64,000 nucleotides of DNA from Cryptomeria japonica (taxonomy: Eukaryota > Streptophyta > Pinopsida > Cupressales > Cupressaceae), in NCBI RefSeq assembly GCF_030272615.1, contig NC_081414.1, positions 1,071,001 through 1,135,000 of the forward strand, read 5' to 3'. The position numbers were made by a program, and so were the translations under genes. Positions 24,849 through 35,907 of this stretch are shown one piece after another (positions within the stretch are counted from its first letter, which is position 1; each line of letters begins with the position of its first letter). The notes under the pieces were generated by a model. It made no database searches. It was not told the DNA's origin and worked only from the letters and a program-made list of their open reading frames with translations.

Positions 24849-25279
24849 TAGACCATGAGGGGAACACATCCAAGAGATCAGAGTGCAGAGCGAGATAGAG
24901 CAGCAGCAGTCAGCAGCAATGGCATTGGTGCATAGATTCAATCGCGTTCGCCGATTTTAGAGGCCAGCAGATGCAAGAGAGCCTATAAGTACCGCAAAAC
25001 CTCCTTGTACTTTGTCACAATAAATGTTGTCATTAATGCATGCTAGGTAATGTAATAAATGCGCGTTTATGTCTTCTAGGTCAAATCGGCAGTTCTGTGA
25101 TGAACATACATTGTCGATTAGATAAGCTGCTGAGAGGATACACTCAAGCAGGTCCTCTAGGGAAGACTAGGATAGCAGATAGGGCTAGGATTGACAATTC
25201 TGTGATAGAACATACGTTGCCAATTAGGAAACTACTCAAGAGGATACACTCAAGTAGAGGCCTTGGGATAGGATAGATC

Positions 25280-25655
25280 GAGGCACTTTGTGATGAACAA
25301 TGAGTACCAAGACATAGTACTTTGTGATGAATAGGGAGTACTAAAAAGAGCAACACTTTGTGATGAATAGGGAGTGCAAATATGAGCAGCACTTTGTGAT
25401 GAATAGGGAGTGCAAAACACGTAGTACTTTGTGATGAATAGGGAGTACCACTAAGATAAATAGCAACACTTTGTGATGAACAGTGAGTGTCACTAGGATA
25501 GAGAACGACACTTTGTGATGAACAGTGAGTGTCACTAGGATAGAAGCAACACTTTGTGATGAACAATGAGTGTTACTAAGATAGAGTACCATATGCACTT
25601 AGATAAAATGCAGCATTTTGTGATTAACAGTGAATGCTACTTTGACTGATGATTG
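25280..25655 (+). repeat. Nine tandem hairpins with co-varying stems in T3 intron
   Basis: Each unit of about 40 bp is a 5-6 bp stem around a conserved loop of the type TTGTGATGAATAGGG. The stem pairs include AGTACT/AGTACT, GCACT/AGTGC, GACACT/AGTGTC, AACACT/AGTGTT and AGCATT/AATGCT. Seven of nine stems pair perfectly and two have one mismatch. The array lies wholly in the intron of the antisense gene. Confidence 0.8.
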
Positions 25656-25945
25656 ATTTGCTTGACTGCAGGAGTATTTGCCTATGCTGGAGTCACGAGA
25701 GAGATTCTCGTCGACGTAGAGATTACAACCAGAGCTGATATTTGAGGACAGAGCTGTGATTGAGGTTATGGGTCTACAATTTATTCTGTATGTGCTTGAG
25801 TTTCGGGCAAACATGGGGTTGCTAACTGTGTTGGCTGAGAGATGGCACTCAGAGACTTGTAGTTTTCATTTGCCGATGGGCGAGATGACAGTCACCTTGG
25901 AGGATGTGTATAGGATACTGAGGATACTGATCGATGGGGAGTTGA

Positions 25946-27150
25946 TGTTGGCATTTTTGATGTTTATGTTGTGATTGTCATTGATGGACACACACTTGTA
26001 TTGAGATCCCCTTTATATCTATGAGCTCATGCTCAACCGGTATTTGTTCCAACCGGTATGTTGTATTCTAGTCTTTAGACTAGTGGTGATTTTGTAGAAT
26101 GTGTTTCCCAGTCTAAAGCGGCATGTCGACCCCAAGCGGTTCGCAGATCACAAGCGGTACGAGGAAGCAAAGTGGCACAACACATTCTTACCAGTCTTCA
26201 TTTTTGTCAAACTGGCAACCGACATTTTGTATGAACCAGTAACACTCTGTGATGAGTTACCAACTAGCATTTTGTATGAACCGGTAACACTCTATGATGA
26301 GTTACCAACCGACATTTTGTGATGAGTTACCAATCCACCGATTGTTTGACAGTGCCAACACATTGACGGTGATTCTTGTGTCGTGTTACTGAGTATGTCT
26401 AGATTCACTGAACCTAGGAAATTGTAATGTAATCCTATTGGACCGACATGAAATCAGATTCCTTTAAAAGGACATCATGTCTAGGTTTTTAAGTTGTTGA
26501 AAAAGTTGTGAATAGGGTTTATGTTGAGCTAGGGTTTAAGGTGGAAGTGGAGAGTGATCTTATCTGAGAAGATCGAGTTGTAACTAAGAGAAAGATAGAG
26601 GAGACTGAAGTAATGCTGGAATGCATTAGCTATGAGCAATGCTAGATCTAACCAAGCAATTTGTGCTAGTAGATAGATCAAACACTTGTTGATTACTCAC
26701 ATCTTTGACAAGTCTGTAGCCCTTAACCGGGTAGGCCTCAAAGCCTTTGTAAAATCCTCTAAAAAGGTGGTTCACACATGTGAATCTAAAATCATCTAAC
26801 AAGGTAGTCTTTAATCGAACTTATCTCCTAATAGAGATTGAGATTCCTAATAGGATCTGTTCTGGTGAAGAACATTGTAAGACCTTAACCGGTCTGGTTC
26901 CTATTCTGCAGATAGTGACTTGTGAGTTCCATCTCACCGTGGTTTTTCCCAGTTGGGTTTCCGCGTCAAATATCTTGTGTTATGGTTGTATTGCTTTTGT
27001 GGGTGAATGTTTTATTCGCATTTTGGTTTGTATGTGTGATAACCGGTTTGATTGTCAAACTGCTTTACCAGTTTATCTTTAGACTATGTAAGTGTTTTAG
27101 TGCAAAGATTTTTGGAATACTAATTCACCCCCCCCTCTTAGTATTCATCA
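25946..27150 (+). repeat. N5 5' LTR
   Basis: The 1205-bp LTR carries tandem units at 26210-26330 of the form GGTAAC, ACTCTGTGATGA, GTTACC, each able to form a hairpin. GTGGTTTTTCCCAGTTGGG lies near 26938 and a run of eight C near the end. Confidence 0.92.
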
Positions 27151-27152
27151 AT

Positions 27153-27165
27153 TGGTATCAGAGCC
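27153..27165 (+). other. N5 primer-binding site
   Basis: TGGTATCAGAGCC begins two bases after the LTR. It is the standard plant Copia site complementary to initiator tRNA-Met. Confidence 0.85.
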
Positions 27166-27200
27166 AACCTTTCTATAAGTTTAACCACTTGGAAAGAGAT

Positions 27201-28478
27201 ATGGGAGAATACACATTGAGGGAACTTACTCAACGGCTCACTAAGTCTGAGCAAGCCTATGATGATCTTATGGTCAAATACAAGGCATCTCAAGCAAAAA
27301 GAAGAGAACATGCAGAGAGGCTGATGGAACTATCTTAAAGTAGTTCTGAAGATGAAGCTAACATGGAAGCTATGATTGCTGAAGTGAATAAGTTGAATGA
27401 TTCAAACTCCAATTTGAGAAAGGAGTTGGAAGGACTGACTATTCTGTTTAGCCAAGAGCTTGAGAACTGGAGAAAAGCTGAAGATCTGGTAAATGACAGA
27501 GATCATGAGATCTCTAAGTTGAAACATGAGATTAGTGCACTAACTACTCACCTTCATGAGAGTAGAATGGAAAAAGAAGACATGCAAGGAGAACTGAACA
27601 TTGCCATCTCTGAAAATGCAAGTCTTATGGAGACAAACACTGCTATTTCCAAAGAACTCTTTGAGTCAAAGGAAATACTTGCTAAGTTTGGCAAAAGTAC
27701 AGTCAGGCTAGAGCAAAAGCTTGAGTCATCTAGACCGGAAAAGAATACCAATGGTCTTGGTTTTTTTGGACATGAAGAAGGAGAATCCTCAGGAACAAAT
27801 GTTGAAGCATCAAAGAAGAAACCGGCACTCAAAGGAAAAGGTAAGCAAAAATTCAAACTTGTTTGCTTTAACTGTCTTAAAGAAGGACACACTGCCAATG
27901 TATGTAGGAACAAAGCCTACAATAATTTTCCTTATTTTATCAACAATGTACCTAGATCCAATAAGTTCAATGGTCATTGTTATGCATGCAACAAGTTTGG
28001 ACATAGAGCATTTGAATGCAGGTCTGTAATGGATAACACTGGAAGATATCCTTAGAGGATCAAAGGAACTGGTCCTAAATCTTTCATGAGCTGGAACCAC
28101 AACCAGTTTAATGTCTTCAATCATCAATCAAGAAGCAGTGGTCATCAAGCGGCAACCGGATGGAGAGAAAGTTGTATGATCTGTCATGGTCATGGTCACA
28201 CTGCTGCAACATGCAGAAGGAAGAATGGAAACATGTACAATGGACCTTGGAGAGCACCTGGACTTGTTTGCTATCACTGCAACAAATCGGGTCACATTGC
28301 AAGATTCTACAGAAGCAGAAAAAGTATATCTGATGATATACCAGTCACTCAGGAAGGAGAAATAGAGGTTGAAAAAGTTCAAGAAGACATGAAGAAAATA
28401 TGGAAGAAGAAACCAGTATTATTGGAGGAGGAACCGGTTTCTGCACCTAGTGTGGAAATATCGGAACCAGCAAACTAA
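27201..28478 (+). pseudogene. gag: N5 gag-like protein with four zinc knuckles
   Basis: One frame of 425 codons is broken only by TAA at 27336 and TAG at 28053. The N-terminal 180 residues form a charged coiled coil (heptad-like Leu/Ile with Glu/Lys). Four CCHC knuckles follow: CFNCLKEGHTANVC, CYACNKFGHRAFEC, CMICHGHGHTAATC and CYHCNKSGHIARFY, the last with its final Cys changed to Tyr. A short acidic tail ends at 28478. I see no protease after it. The knuckles imply RNA binding, and packaging of N5 RNA is the inferred role. Confidence 0.8.
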
Positions 28479-28921
28479 GCCTCAAAGGCTTAGGGGGAGC
28501 ACACGGCAAAATGCTTACGAACCCCCAGTTAACACTAGTAAAAGACCTTAACCGGTATGCTACACCTGTCGCTTGGCAGAAGATCAGAAACGGTAAAGAG
28601 GCAAATTAGGGTTTATGCCCTAATATGGGAGCATTAATGATGGTAGGTGAGAGACATGTATAAATGCATTTTTCAAATCATTTCACACTATCTGTTTTCG
28701 AGCGAAGAAAAGTTTTCAAGTGCAGAGCGAAGAAAAGGCGATTTGAGCTTAGATTTCAAGAAATTGGAGAGCTTTGAAAGAGATTCAAATATAGTTTGCA
28801 AGCGGTAGAGGAGAACTCAAAACGGTGATTTGGCATCCGACGAAGAGCAAAGTAAAGCAGAATCAGGAAGCCCTAATTTCACGTTAGAAAGGTATTTTTC
28901 GTGTTCCTGAAATACTCTTCA

Positions 28922-31900
28922 ATGGCTTCTGCATCTCATACCAGTTCAAGCATATCTATTGAGTCAGAAAATTTCATTCAGAGGAAGTTCAAGTATAATG
29001 CTTTGTCACAAGTTCCAGCTGGAGTCATAGTTGAAGAAGGAATTTCAGACTATATTGATTGCAAGATAGAAGACCTAGGGTCCTTAGCCATTCATACTCA
29101 ATTAGGTCTATTTTGCGGAAAGGACAAAAGGATCAAACCGGAGTTTAGTATCTTAGAGAAGAAGAAACTCCATAATGTGGTGTATTTTTTGGAAGATTTC
29201 ACAGAGGATCGCATCAGAATCATCTTGAGCAGAGTCCATGGTGACAAGATGTACTTGGAGAGAACGCATGATATCACGCCTGAGGCAATTCATGCAGTCA
29301 CCGGTTTCTGCAACACAGGGGAAGTGCCAGCCCTGAGAATGGTAAGCAAAATGAAAATGACCAAGCTCACCGGTTCGACAAGTGATTCACGAGGTATGAC
29401 AATTAATCCTATCAAGGATGAACTAGTAAAATACGCCTGCATGGTGATAGGCTACAGAACATTCTCAGCTAGCAAGATTAATTATGTATCTGCTGTAGCG
29501 GTAAATGCCACTTACGAGATGATTGTAGAGGATAAATCATTTGACTTATGCACCGGTATGCAAAGGCAACTCCTGTTAAATCTCAAGGCAATCAAAAAGG
29601 ACAATTCACTAAGATTTAAGTTTGGACAACTACTGGTAGGGTTGTTTTTCTATTTCCAAGGCTACTTTCCGGGTGTAGGAGATGTCCAGTGGTCCCCTGA
29701 CCAACCGGTAACCAAGCAGATAAAGGAAAGTGTGCAAGCCATTGGAACCGGCTACCCTGAGATATTGAACAAATACTTTGATGAGTTCAGAAGAAAGATG
29801 AGTCAGAGGATGAGAATCTCAGTTGACATAGTGAAGAAGTATGAAGATGACATCTATTTCACTATTCAGGTGGACAAATGTCTAATGGAGGCTGTTGAGC
29901 CTAGAATGGAGGAAGTGGAGCCTATGGGCTATGAGGTCATGTTTGACATGTTGGAAGGGTATGCTTCAACCCTTATTGCCTTGCCTCTTGATCCAAAGGC
30001 AAAGTGAACCAGAACCTACTTGGAGAGGATTGCACCGGTTGAAGAACCATCGGTGAAAAAGGGAAAAGAACCGGCAGCCAAGAAAGCTAAGGCAGTGCCT
30101 GCAGCATCAGCACCAGCTACCACTGAGACTCCAAGAGTGACCAAGCGGTCACCGGCAAAGAAGAAACCAGAGGTAAAACTGGCAAAAGTCTTCGAAAGAA
30201 AGAGGAAGACTAAAGAAAATGAACCGGACTTCGAAGAAACTGAGTCTGATGAATAGCCAAAGAAGGCTAGACAAACCAAGAAGGTGAAGAAGAATGAACC
30301 GGCAACATCTGCACCGGTAAATATAGATATCTCCTCTTACAAACCTTTGACACATTGTCAAAGAATAGTAAAGAATATTAGGAGAAAGTTACTTCATGAT
30401 TTAATTGATGATGATTTCAATAGTGAAGAAAAAGATGAAGTACTGTAGGAAATCATTCTTTATTTATGCAAAAATGACCGGTCACCATCAGAGATTAAAT
30501 CTCAGACACTGGATTCATTGTTTAAAGCATTGGATAACAAATGGAACATTGCCATTGAAAAGGAACAAGAGATTAGGGAGAAAGTTTTTGCACATTACTT
30601 CCCCAAACTCTCAAATTCAGAATTATTTGATGTATTACATCAAAATAAAGGTCTCTTCTTCACAAGGAGAAGAAGACTCTGGTTGTTGGAAGGGAGGGTT
30701 GATGATGTAGAAAAGGATACACATCAACACATGGCCCATGCTATTAGCTCACACAAAGCTCGAATGGCCAACCTCCAAGCGGAAAAGGAACCGGTTATTT
30801 CCAAACCGGATGAAGTTTTTGATGAGGAAGGAAACCTGGTGGAGGAACCAATCAACACCATAGATGTCGATTCCCTGGATATAGAAGATATCACTCAGGA
30901 CATACCTTCTAAGGGAACTAAACAGGGGCAACAAGCCGATTAGGGTGGTGAACAAGCTATGGACACACAGCAAGCGGCAAAAGAACAGTAAGAGAAAAAG
31001 AAGGATGAAGATGAGAAACAGAAAAAGGAGGAAGAGAAAAAGAAAGAGGAAGAGGAGAAAATAAAAGATGAAGAGAGAAAGAAGCAAGAAGAAGAAAGGA
31101 AAAAGAAAGAAGAAGAGGACAAGGAAGAAAAGAAGAAGAAGGAAGAAGAAGAAAAGAGGAAGAAGGAAGAGGAAGAAAAGAAGAAGAAAGACGAGGAGAA
31201 GAGGAAGAAGGAAGAGGATGAAAAGAAGAAGGAAGAGGAAGAAAAGAAGAAAAAGGAAGAGGAAGAGGAAGAGAAGAAGAAGAGGGAAGAAGAAGAAAAG
31301 GAAGAGTAGAAGAGGAGAGCAGAGGAGAAGAAAAAGGCAGAAGAAGACAAGGAAGAAGAGAAGAGAAGAGAAGTGGAAAAGAAGAAAGCTGAAGAAGCCA
31401 AGGAATGTGAAGTGGCAAAAAGCTCTTAGGTGGAGACTCCGAAGGCAATCGGAAGTCAACCCTCACCAGTTGATCTTTCTAGTCCTATCGATCTCCAATC
31501 TGCAAGCAAGTCAGAGCTTTTGCAGAGCATCAAGCTTGCTCAAGAGCACCTTGAGATCATTCGCAGGAAAAAGGAACAAGACATCATTCAGGTAGCTGTA
31601 GACACACTTACCAGTTTAATCCCTGGTACTAATCTTCCTGACACTGATTCATCACTAGCACAACTCAAAATTCTGTGTACTATAGTGGATGATCAGGTGC
31701 AGAGCCTAGAAGAAGCAGCTGAGGCCAATGTAAAGAAAGAGCACCAAAAGGCTCTTAATGTTGCTCTGGTGAAGAAACTGAATGAGCTTAGGACTGAACT
31801 GTCAAAGGATCAAAAGGACATAAGGAGTGCTTTGGATGTGGGAAACTTGCTACTCAGCAAAATCAGTCAACCTCATCTATTCTGTGATGATGTGCTAGCC

Positions 31901-32242
31901 AAGAAGCAACAACTTCAAATGGACTTATAGTCCTACTTAAGCACATTCAAGACTCCTTACGACTCCTTTGCAGCATATGGAAAAACCGTTCACCGGTTCC
32001 AGATCCAGTCAGCCAAGATAGAGCAAGAGATCAGCACAAGGTCTAGGGATTTGCAGGAACTTCAACTGGTATTACTTCCATGACTGCAAATTCTCCAGAA
32101 ATGCTATCTGAACCTGGATTCCCTGATAGTCACTCAAGAGCTGAGCACAATAGATGCCATGGAGGAACAGGTATCACAAATGCAGTTAGAGAAGGAAGTG
32201 GCGACCTCCCTACTTGAGTCCTGGTCTCTCTCCATGAAATAA
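28922..32242 (+). pseudogene. N5 second gene, 1,106-residue protein of unknown function
   Basis: From ATG 28922 a single frame runs to TAA 32240-32242 with nine internal stops (30005, 30254, 30446, 30941, 30989, 31307, 31427, 31928, 32081) and no frameshift. Every stop is one C-to-T change from CAG, CAA or CGA. Residues 1-360 look globular, with no motif I recognise. Residues 360-450 are Lys/Pro/Ala-rich. A second helical block follows, then a Lys/Glu repeat (30980-31420) and a Leu-rich coiled-coil tail. It has no RT or integrase motif. It might be a structural or regulatory protein of the element; no function is assigned. Confidence 0.7.
30980..31425 (+). repeat. Polypurine Lys/Glu-coding repeat inside N5 second gene
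   Basis: This stretch of about 440 bp is nearly all A and G on the plus strand, built from GAAGAA, AAGAAG and GAGGAA units. It lies in frame with the second gene and would encode a long single alpha-helix or coiled coil. The Phe/Ser-rich frames on the other strand are shadows. Confidence 0.85.
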
Positions 32243-32663
32243 TTTTTGCAGGACTACAAAGCAGTTTTTGACAAGTATTATTCATTATTGTCATAAACTC
32301 TTTTATATAAATATGGAAACAGGTTTTTGTAGTGGTACTTTGTCATTGTTGGCAAAGGGGGAGAAGTATATGGTTTTAAAATTTTGATGGTCTTAAATTT
32401 TTTTGAAATTTTGATATATCAGGGGGAGAAGTATATCAGAGGGAGAAGTATCTGTTTTTGAAATTTTGATATATGCTGTGATATATGCTATATGCTCTGA
32501 TGATTATGCTCTGAATGCAAAATTTCTATACACTCTGTTGATTAAGGGATAGTGTATATGCTTAGGGGGAGCAATTTTGTTAATGGCAAGTTTTTGTTGT
32601 AAAACACTTAGATGTCAAAATTTTATTTTCCTAAGTGTTGCCATCAATGCCAAAGGGGGAGAT
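32243..32663 (+). other. N5 3' untranslated region and polypurine tract
   Basis: This is T-rich non-coding DNA with repeated AGGGGGAGAAGTAT phrases (for example at 32420 and 32440). It ends in CAAAGGGGGAGAT at 32651-32663, directly before the 3' LTR. Confidence 0.7.
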
Positions 32664-33882
32664 TGTTGGCATTTTTTATGTTTATGTTGTGATTGTCATT
32701 GATGGACAGACACTTGTATTGAGATCCCCTTTATATGTATGAGCTCATGCTCAACCAGTATTTGTTCCAACCAGTATGTTGTATTCTAGTCTTTAGACTA
32801 GTGGTGATTTGGCAGAATGTGTTTCCCAGTCTGAAGCGGCATGTCGACCCTAAGCGGTTCGCAGATCACAAGCGGTACGAGGAAGCAAAGCGGCACAACA
32901 CATTCTTACCAGTCTTCATTTTATTCAAACCGGCAACTGACATTTTGTATGAACCGGTAACACTCTGTGATGAGTTATGAACTGACATTTTGTATGAACC
33001 GGTAACACTTTGTGATGAGTTACCAACCGGCATTTTGTGATGAGTTACCAATCCACCGATTGTTTGACGGTGCCGACACATTGACAGTGATTCTTGTGTC
33101 GTGTTACTGAGTATGTCTAGATTCACTAAACCTAGGAAATTGTAATGTAACCTATTGGACCGACATGAAATCAGATTCCTTTAAAAGGACATCATGTCTA
33201 GGTTTTTAAGTTGTTGAAAAAGTTGTGAATAGGGTTTATGTTGAGCTAGGGTTTAAGGTGGAAGTGGAGAGCAATCTTATCTGAGAAGATCGAGTTGTAA
33301 CTGAGAGAAAGATAGAGGAGACTGAAGTAATGCTGGAATGCATTCGCTGTGAGCAATGCTGGATCTAACCAAGCAATTTGTGCTAGTAGATAGATCAAAC
33401 ACTTGTTGATTACTCACATCTTTGACAAGTCTGCAGCCCTTAACCGGGTAGGCCTCAAAGCCTTTGTAAAATCCTCTAACAAGGTGGTTCACACATGTGA
33501 ATCTAAAATCCTCTAACAAGGTAGTCTTTAATCGGACTTATCTCCTAACAGAGATTGAGATTCCTAACAGGATCTATTCTGGTGAAGAACATTGTAAGAC
33601 CTTAACTGGTCTGACCTTAACCGGTCTGGTTCCTATTCTGCAGATAGTGACTTGTGAGTTCCATCTCACCGTGGTTTTTCCCAGTTGGGTTTCCACATCA
33701 AATATCTTGTGTTATGGTTGTATTTCTTTTTTGGGTGAATGTTTTATTCGCATTTTGGTTTGTATGTGTGATAACCAGTTTGATTGTCAGATTGCTTTAC
33801 CGGTTTATCTTTAGACTCTGTAAGTGTTTTAGTGCAAAGATTTTTGGAATACTAATTCACCCCCCCCTCTTAGTATTCATCA
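32664..33882 (+). repeat. N5 3' LTR
   Basis: The LTR is 1219 bp, the same as the 5' copy apart from scattered substitutions and a short duplication near 33600-33620 (CTTAACTGGTCTGAC then CTTAACCGGTCTGG). Confidence 0.92.
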
Positions 33883-34100
33883 GTTGATACCCTATGATCG
33901 AGACGGAGACAAGGATGCACTGAGATGAATGTTTCAGGATCTAGGACGGGAGATGAGGGCAGGACACGTGGCATGGGACACGATGACATGGATTGGATTA
34001 GCACTATTGGCAGTGTTGGCAGGAGTGATCAGTGGATTCCTCTGTCCGGATAGGGTGACACGAGGGTTGGCTATGGGATGGGGGAGAGATGATCTTGGGG

Positions 34101-35907
34101 TGGGTCCTTCCAGGGTTCAGACTCTATCAAGGCCAGCTGGCTCCAAGGGAGGGAGTTCATCATAGCCTTAGAGGGCTCCTTATGTATCAGTTTTGTACCA
34201 TTTTGTATGATGATGTAGACACCTGTGGGTGATTGTAGCCATATGATTTTGACATCATTGTATCATGACACTTATGATTTTGAGATATATATGAGATGAT
34301 TCATCTTTGCTTCAGCTATATGCATGTGTACCAATGTGATGCTTTTATGATGTATGTTTCTATGTGATGCTTATGATATGGATGTAAATATGTACATAAT
34401 GAAATGCAATATTTTTGTTTTTTTTATGTTTTTATATGTTATGCATGATGAAAATGTGAATGTATGAAATGCAGATGAATATGATGATGCAAATGACAAT
34501 TTACATGATGAAAATGTAAGATGTGCTAACATGTGTGGTATGCAAGATGTGATGCAATTGTGATAGCTATATGTATGTAGGAAATGCTTAATATGTGATA
34601 ATGTAGGTGCAAAACTACATGAAATGCAAATGTTTTTGGTGTGTCATTATACTCAGTCATGTGATAGCAGGCTACACGGACTCAAGAAGGATGATGGAGG
34701 TCAATCAAGAAAGGGGGATGAAAGATAGAAGTTATGAAAGTGAAAGAGCTTCTTGTGCTTTATCATCATTGAGATTTATTATGGCAAGTAGGTTATGACA
34801 ATCGAGGCATATGTTCGACCCAGAAAGTCATTGTACCTATTTGCATGGAGATAAGATAGTCACAACCAAGGAATGCCCCAGTTCATACTAGACTCTCAGT
34901 GTCCTCATATCCTTGGACAAGTCATAGCATTACTAAGAGACAATCCGCAGAGAACAAAAGAAAAATAGGTGACGGTACCCCATCCTCGCCTTTCTAGTCA
35001 AAGACATCCTGGAGATAGAATCTCTAGTCAAAGACATCCTGGAAAATCTAAAAGACATGTCACCAAAAAGATAAAATCAAAAAAGAAAACCAAGACTCAA
35101 CACCAACATCCACTGTAGTCCTCAAGCTTTAGTGTCTCTTGTCACTTGTATAAGTCTTATTTGATTGTGGTCACAATGTTTACTTTCACAAAAAGGATAG
35201 ATAGCACTGAACCATATGTTGTCTGAGTCTATTGAAAGATTTGATTTGTTGGAGCCCATTGTTGCTGCTGTGTCTCATCTGAAATTGACTGAATCCATGA
35301 AACTGATACTTTATTGTGGAGAAGACAAAACTTTATTGCGGATTGGCGATGCAGATGCTGCTTTATTGCGGATTGTGTGCATATAGACTCAAAAAAATTT
35401 GGAAGAAACTGTACTCCTCAAAATGTGCAATGTTCGTAGTTCCACACCCATTACTAGATGTAGGATTTGCCTTAGCCACAAATAGGAGCTGATTTATTAT
35501 GGATTAAAACGAGCGAAAAGGAATGTTTATTATGAATGGCTAACCAATTTTAGGTAGATCAATAACAAGCCATGATGGGAATGGGTAAGTTTATTATGAA
35601 TGGATAGGTTGTGAGTGTGTGCAAAGTGAAATGAGATTGAATCCTGAAGGAGGGAGGAGCAATGTCTTTACACATGATGCTGGTGACCCAGTTTTCACCA
35701 TGGTACTTGCCCAAGGCGCCACCGAAGTGGTTTTCACTATTGGACGAAATGTTTTTTTGTTTTTCAATTTTTTCAATTTTTTTTGTGTTACAAGGTGCCT
35801 GTTCACCAAGTTTTCACTAAGTAATGATTTTTTATGTTTTTATGATTTTTTTGTATTTTGAATTTTTTTGATTTTTTTGTATTTTAGAATTGGGGTACTC
35901 TAAAGAG
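34101..35907 (-). other. T3 3' non-coding region
   Basis: No gene is seen. 34145-34215 matches the 3' end of the PMD region of T2. 34300-34620 is ATG/TGA-rich low complexity. 34900-35870 matches the T2 3' region, including the TGGTGAAAAC inverted phrases near 35690-35810. Confidence 0.55.

Larger units (their letters stand above)
25946..33882 (+). mobile_element. N5: RT-less LTR element with Copia-like LTRs
   Basis: It is flanked by GTTGA at 25941-25945 and 33883-33887. The LTRs of 1205 and 1219 bp start TGTTGGCATT and end TATTCATCA. The internal 5.5 kb holds an initiator-Met-type primer-binding site, a gag-like gene with four zinc knuckles, a long second gene of unknown function, and a polypurine tract (CAAAGGGGGAGAT, 32651-32663). 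No protease, RT, RNase H or integrase motif is present. The LTR ends resemble those of the surrounding Copia element, so Copia enzymes are the likely helpers. The LTRs differ by about 3 % by eye plus a short duplication. Confidence 0.92.
24919..34100 (+). pseudogene. T3 antisense plant-mobile-domain gene, split by N5
   Basis: Exon 1 is 24919-24984, 22 codons starting MALVHRFNRV, with an internal TAG. The donor has become ATAAGT. The intron is 24985-25671, with a pyrimidine-rich acceptor ending CTGCAG. Exon 2 (25672 on) is in the same phase. It holds LLTVLAERWH and GEMTVTLEDVYRILRI, and is cut at 25945 by N5. After N5 it resumes at 33888 (IPYDRDGDKD, then HVAWDTM and SGFLCPDRVTRGL). The gene is truncated near 34090 by a deletion that removes the C-terminal half kept in T2. 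An unbroken product is not possible. Confidence 0.82.

Noticed and set aside
25280-25655. GTGATGA in each hairpin loop looks like box C of C/D snoRNAs
   Set aside because: No box D (CTGA) at the right distance in the units, and the stems enclose the motif instead of forming a terminal stem next to both boxes.
30749-31466. Minus-strand Phe/Ser/Leu-rich frames
   Set aside because: They are shadows of the purine-rich Lys/Glu repeat that lies in frame with the N5 second gene.
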